In this document: piece after piece, positions 13,250-15,092 of the stretch
How the letters are laid out: every line of letters starts with the position of its first letter
How positions within the stretch are numbered: position 1 is the first letter of the stretch
NCBI GenBank assembly: GCA_040881945.1
Contig: JBBECF010000167.1
Coordinates: forward strand, 1-15,092
DNA: 15,092 nt
Source: JBBECF01 sp040881945
GTDB taxonomy: Bacteria > Pseudomonadota > Alphaproteobacteria > Dongiales > Dongiaceae
Direction: 5' to 3'
Notes under the pieces: generated by a model
Databases searched by the model: none
What the model saw: the letters and a program-made list of their open reading frames with translations, nothing else
Told to the model about the DNA's origin: nothing
Translations under genes and position numbers: made by a program

Positions 13250-14257
13250 CTACTCCGCCGCCGCCGCCGCGCCCGCCGCGCCGGCGCGGCAGCGGCGCAA
13301 CGCCGAGTCGACGATGCGCCCGATCAGGGCGTCGTAGCCGATGCCGGCGAGCGTGCACATGATCGGCAGATCGGAATGTTCCGGGTGCAGCCCGGCCAGC
13401 GGGTTGACCTCGAGGAAGTGGGGCCGGCCGGCGGCGTCCGAGCGCACGTCGACCCGGCCGCCGTCGCGGCAGCCCAACCCCCGCCAGGCGTCGAGCGCCA
13501 CCCGCGCGGCTTCTTGAGCCTCGGCGTCGTCGGCCAGGCGGTAGATCACCCGCCGGTCGCAGTCCTCCTTGTTGACGTAGGAATAGACCCCGGCCTCGGC
13601 GCGCTCGGTCAGCACCACCTCCATGACCGCGACCGCCGCGGCGGCGTCGCCGGTGCCGGTGACGCCGACCGTGAACTCGCGGCCGGGCAGGAAGGTTTCG
13701 ACCAGCACCGGCTGGCGGAACCGTTGCAGGAGCTGGCGGCAGACCTTGCGCAGCGCCGCCGGCGAGGCGACCCGCGAGGCCGGCGTGATGCCCTTGCCGG
13801 TGCCCTCCGCCACCGGCTTGGCGAACAGCGGATAGGGCAGGTCCACGGTGGCAACGTCGGCGGCGGTCTCGACCACGGCGAAGGCCGCCGTCGGCACGCC
13901 CTTGTCGCGCACCACGTGCTTGGTCATTCCCTTGTGCAGCGTCAGCGCCATGACCAGCGGGTCGGAGAAGCAGTAGGGGATGGCGTAGGCGTCGAGCAGG
14001 GCCGGCACCTGGGCCTCGCGGCCGATTCCGTGCAGGCCCTCGGCGATGTTGAACACCAAGTCCCAGCGCGCCCCGGCGACCAGACGGGCGGCGAGGTGGC
14101 GGACGGTGCCGATGCGCTCGGTCGCGAAACCGAGCCGGCCGAGCGCCCCCTCGAGCGCCTGGATGGTGGCGGGGCTGTCGAACTCCGCCGTCTCCTCGCG
14201 GCCGTAGCCGGCCGCCAGGTAGTCGTCGCGCAGGTCGTAGGTGAGGCCGACGCGCAT
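13250..14257 (-). CDS. ATP-grasp ligase, D-Ala-D-Ala-ligase family (first of pair)
   Basis: A 335-residue Ddl-like ligase. It begins MRVGLTYDLRDDYLAAGYG; the N-terminal domain shows NIAEGLHGIGREAQVPALLD (70-89) and AIPYCFSDP (92-100), close to the Ddl HGxxGEDG pattern. The central ATP-grasp part has PLFAKPVAEGTGKGI (143-157, Lys147 region) and ETFLPGREFTVGV (187-199). Metal and substrate residues are in GRVDVR (267-272) and FLEVNPLAGLHPEHSDLP (281-298), matching the Ddl GRID and NEINT...SLxP region. The Ala-rich tail (from about 323) is probably disordered. No cell-wall genes (mur, fts) lie nearby, and it follows the KamA-like gene with a 1 bp overlap (TGATG), so peptide-like bond formation in a beta-lysine pathway is more likely than peptidoglycan synthesis. 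Confidence 0.87.
   Translation of the reverse strand: MRVGLTYDLRDDYLAAGYGREETAEFDSPATIQALEGALGRLGFATERIGTVRHLAARLVAGARWDLVFNIAEGLHGIGREAQVPALLDAYAIPYCFSDPLVMALTLHKGMTKHVVRDKGVPTAAFAVVETAADVATVDLPYPLFAKPVAEGTGKGITPASRVASPAALRKVCRQLLQRFRQPVLVETFLPGREFTVGVTGTGDAAAAVAVMEVVLTERAEAGVYSYVNKEDCDRRVIYRLADDAEAQEAARVALDAWRGLGCRDGGRVDVRSDAAGRPHFLEVNPLAGLHPEHSDLPIMCTLAGIGYDALIGRIVDSALRRCRAGAAGAAAAAE
13253..13256 (-). promoter_or_regulatory. Ribosome-binding site deciding the GTG start of the second ligase
   Basis: GGAG on the minus strand overlaps the end of the first ligase gene and lies 8 nt before GTG 13242-13244, but 20 nt before the in-frame ATG at 13232. The spacing favours the GTG. Confidence 0.45.
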
Positions 14258-15092
14258 CAGGCCGCCCCCCCGTCCGCAACCGCCGCGGCCGGCGCCCGGT
14301 CGCGGCCGAGCGTGCCGTCGGGGTCCGGATAGCGGTACTGGCCGCCCTCGAAATTGGTCAAGAGCAGGTCGTCGCCGTCGCGCCCCGCCACGGCGTCGGG
14401 GATGAGCGGGATCTTGCCGCCGCCGCCGGGGGCGTCGATGACGAAGGTCGGCACCGCATAGCCGGTGGTATGCCCGCGCAGGGCCCGGATGATCTCCAAC
14501 CCCTTCTCGACCGGGGTGCGGAAATGCGCCGAGCCGGAGATCGGGTCGCACTGGTAGAGGTAATACGGCTTGACCCGGGCCATGAGCAGTCCGTGCATCA
14601 GCCGCTTCATCACCTCGGCGTCGTCGTTGACCCCTTTGAGCAGCACCGTCTGGCTGCCCAGCGGGATGCCGGCGTCGGCGAGGCGCGCGCAGGCCTCCTT
14701 GACCTCGAGCGTCAGCTCGTCCGGGTGGGTGAAATGCAGGCTCATCCACAGTGGGTGATACCGGCGCAGGATGGCGGCGAGGGCGCGGGTGACCCGCTGC
14801 GGCGCCACCACCGGCACCTTGGTGCCGATGCGCAGGAACTCCACATGCTTGATGGCGCGCAGGCGCGCCAGCAGCCATTCCAGCTTCTCGTCGGCCAGGG
14901 TCAGGGGATCGCCGCCGGAGAGCAGCACGTCGCGGATCTGCGGGTGGGCCTCGATATAGGCGATCGCCCGTTGCCATTGCGGGACGCTGAAGCTGTATTC
15001 GCCCCCGGCCTCGCCGACCATGCGCGAGCGCGTGCAGTAGCGGCAATAGGTCGAGCAGAAGCCGGTGGTCAGGAACAGCACCCGGTCGGGGT
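14257..15092 (-). CDS. kamA: KamA-family lysine 2,3-aminomutase (N-terminus outside window)
   Basis: The last 277 residues of a radical SAM, PLP-dependent aminomutase that moves the alpha-amino group of L-lysine to the beta carbon. The 4Fe-4S cysteines are in CSTYCRYCTRSR (CxxxCxxC). The SAM-binding part continues with LLSGGDPL. The PLP lysine lies in DAPGGGGKIP. The Asp in YQCDPISG and the Asp just before APGGGGK correspond to D293 and D330 of clostridial lysine 2,3-aminomutase, which hold the side-chain amino group; glutamate mutases lack both, so lysine is the likely substrate. EpmB lacks the PGGGGK context, so this is not EpmB. The end after NFEGGQYRYPDP is Ala-rich and lacks the CxCxxC zinc tail of clostridial enzymes. 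The upstream promoter is not in the window. Confidence 0.92.
   Translation of the reverse strand, partial: PDRVLFLTTGFCSTYCRYCTRSRMVGEAGGEYSFSVPQWQRAIAYIEAHPQIRDVLLSGGDPLTLADEKLEWLLARLRAIKHVEFLRIGTKVPVVAPQRVTRALAAILRRYHPLWMSLHFTHPDELTLEVKEACARLADAGIPLGSQTVLLKGVNDDAEVMKRLMHGLLMARVKPYYLYQCDPISGSAHFRTPVEKGLEIIRALRGHTTGYAVPTFVIDAPGGGGKIPLIPDAVAGRDGDDLLLTNFEGGQYRYPDPDGTLGRDRAPAAAVADGGAA

Noticed and set aside
12174..14279. 701-residue minus-strand open frame suggesting a fused double ligase
   Set aside because: The N-terminal half lies over the first ligase in another frame and is Arg/Gly-rich noise. The real second ligase starts near 13232-13244, just after the first ends.
1..15092. CRISPR arrays, tRNA or rRNA genes, phage genes
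   Set aside because: No regularly spaced direct repeats, no recognisable tRNA or rRNA sequence, and no integrase, capsid or transposase gene was seen on either strand.

Overview
The window is a GC-rich (roughly 70% by eye), gene-dense piece of bacterial chromosome. Codon use, the many 1 to 8 bp gene overlaps and the gene repertoire suggest an alphaproteobacterium (Rhodospirillales/Rhizobiales-like); this is inferred from style, as no rRNA or marker gene is present.

Left part (1-8855). A short 3' end of an outer-membrane DUF1207-type protein reads rightward. It converges on a long leftward series: TetR-family regulator, gamma-glutamyltransferase-like hydrolase, four-gene polyamine-type ABC importer (binding protein, PotB-like permease, PotC-like permease, PotA-like ATPase), GT1-like glycosyltransferase with a histone-H1-like basic tail, small cupin protein, GNAT acetyltransferase. 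Spacing is tight (4 bp, 8 bp and 1 bp overlaps; gaps of 30, 55, 77 and 117 bp), so much of it may be one transcription unit. A plausible theme is uptake and processing of a cationic or N-acylated small molecule. The GGT-like enzyme keeps its catalytic threonine but has lost the residues that normally hold a gamma-glutamyl group.

Middle (8856-11664). A 145 bp divergent intergenic region with two inverted repeats separates tetR from a rightward CPA1 Na+/H+ antiporter. The antiporter is fused to a long cytosolic domain and a C-terminal cyclic-nucleotide-binding domain, the layout of plant SOS1 and, loosely, of sperm NHE. It is followed by an AT-richer repeat element: three GAAAATTG units and a 66 bp imperfect inverted repeat carrying the GGGGTCAGAGTC core. 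The element lies between convergent genes and may serve both as a mobile-element remnant and as a bidirectional terminator.

Right part (11665-15092). A tightly coupled leftward operon contains a KamA-type lysine 2,3-aminomutase (5' end outside the window), two different D-Ala-D-Ala-ligase-like ATP-grasp enzymes and a GNAT acetyltransferase, joined by a 1 bp overlap, a 5 bp gap and a 4 bp TTGA overlap. Together they look like a small pathway that makes beta-lysine and joins it to other carboxylates or amines, possibly with acetylation. I do not recognise this set as a characterised system, and it is the best candidate here for something undescribed.
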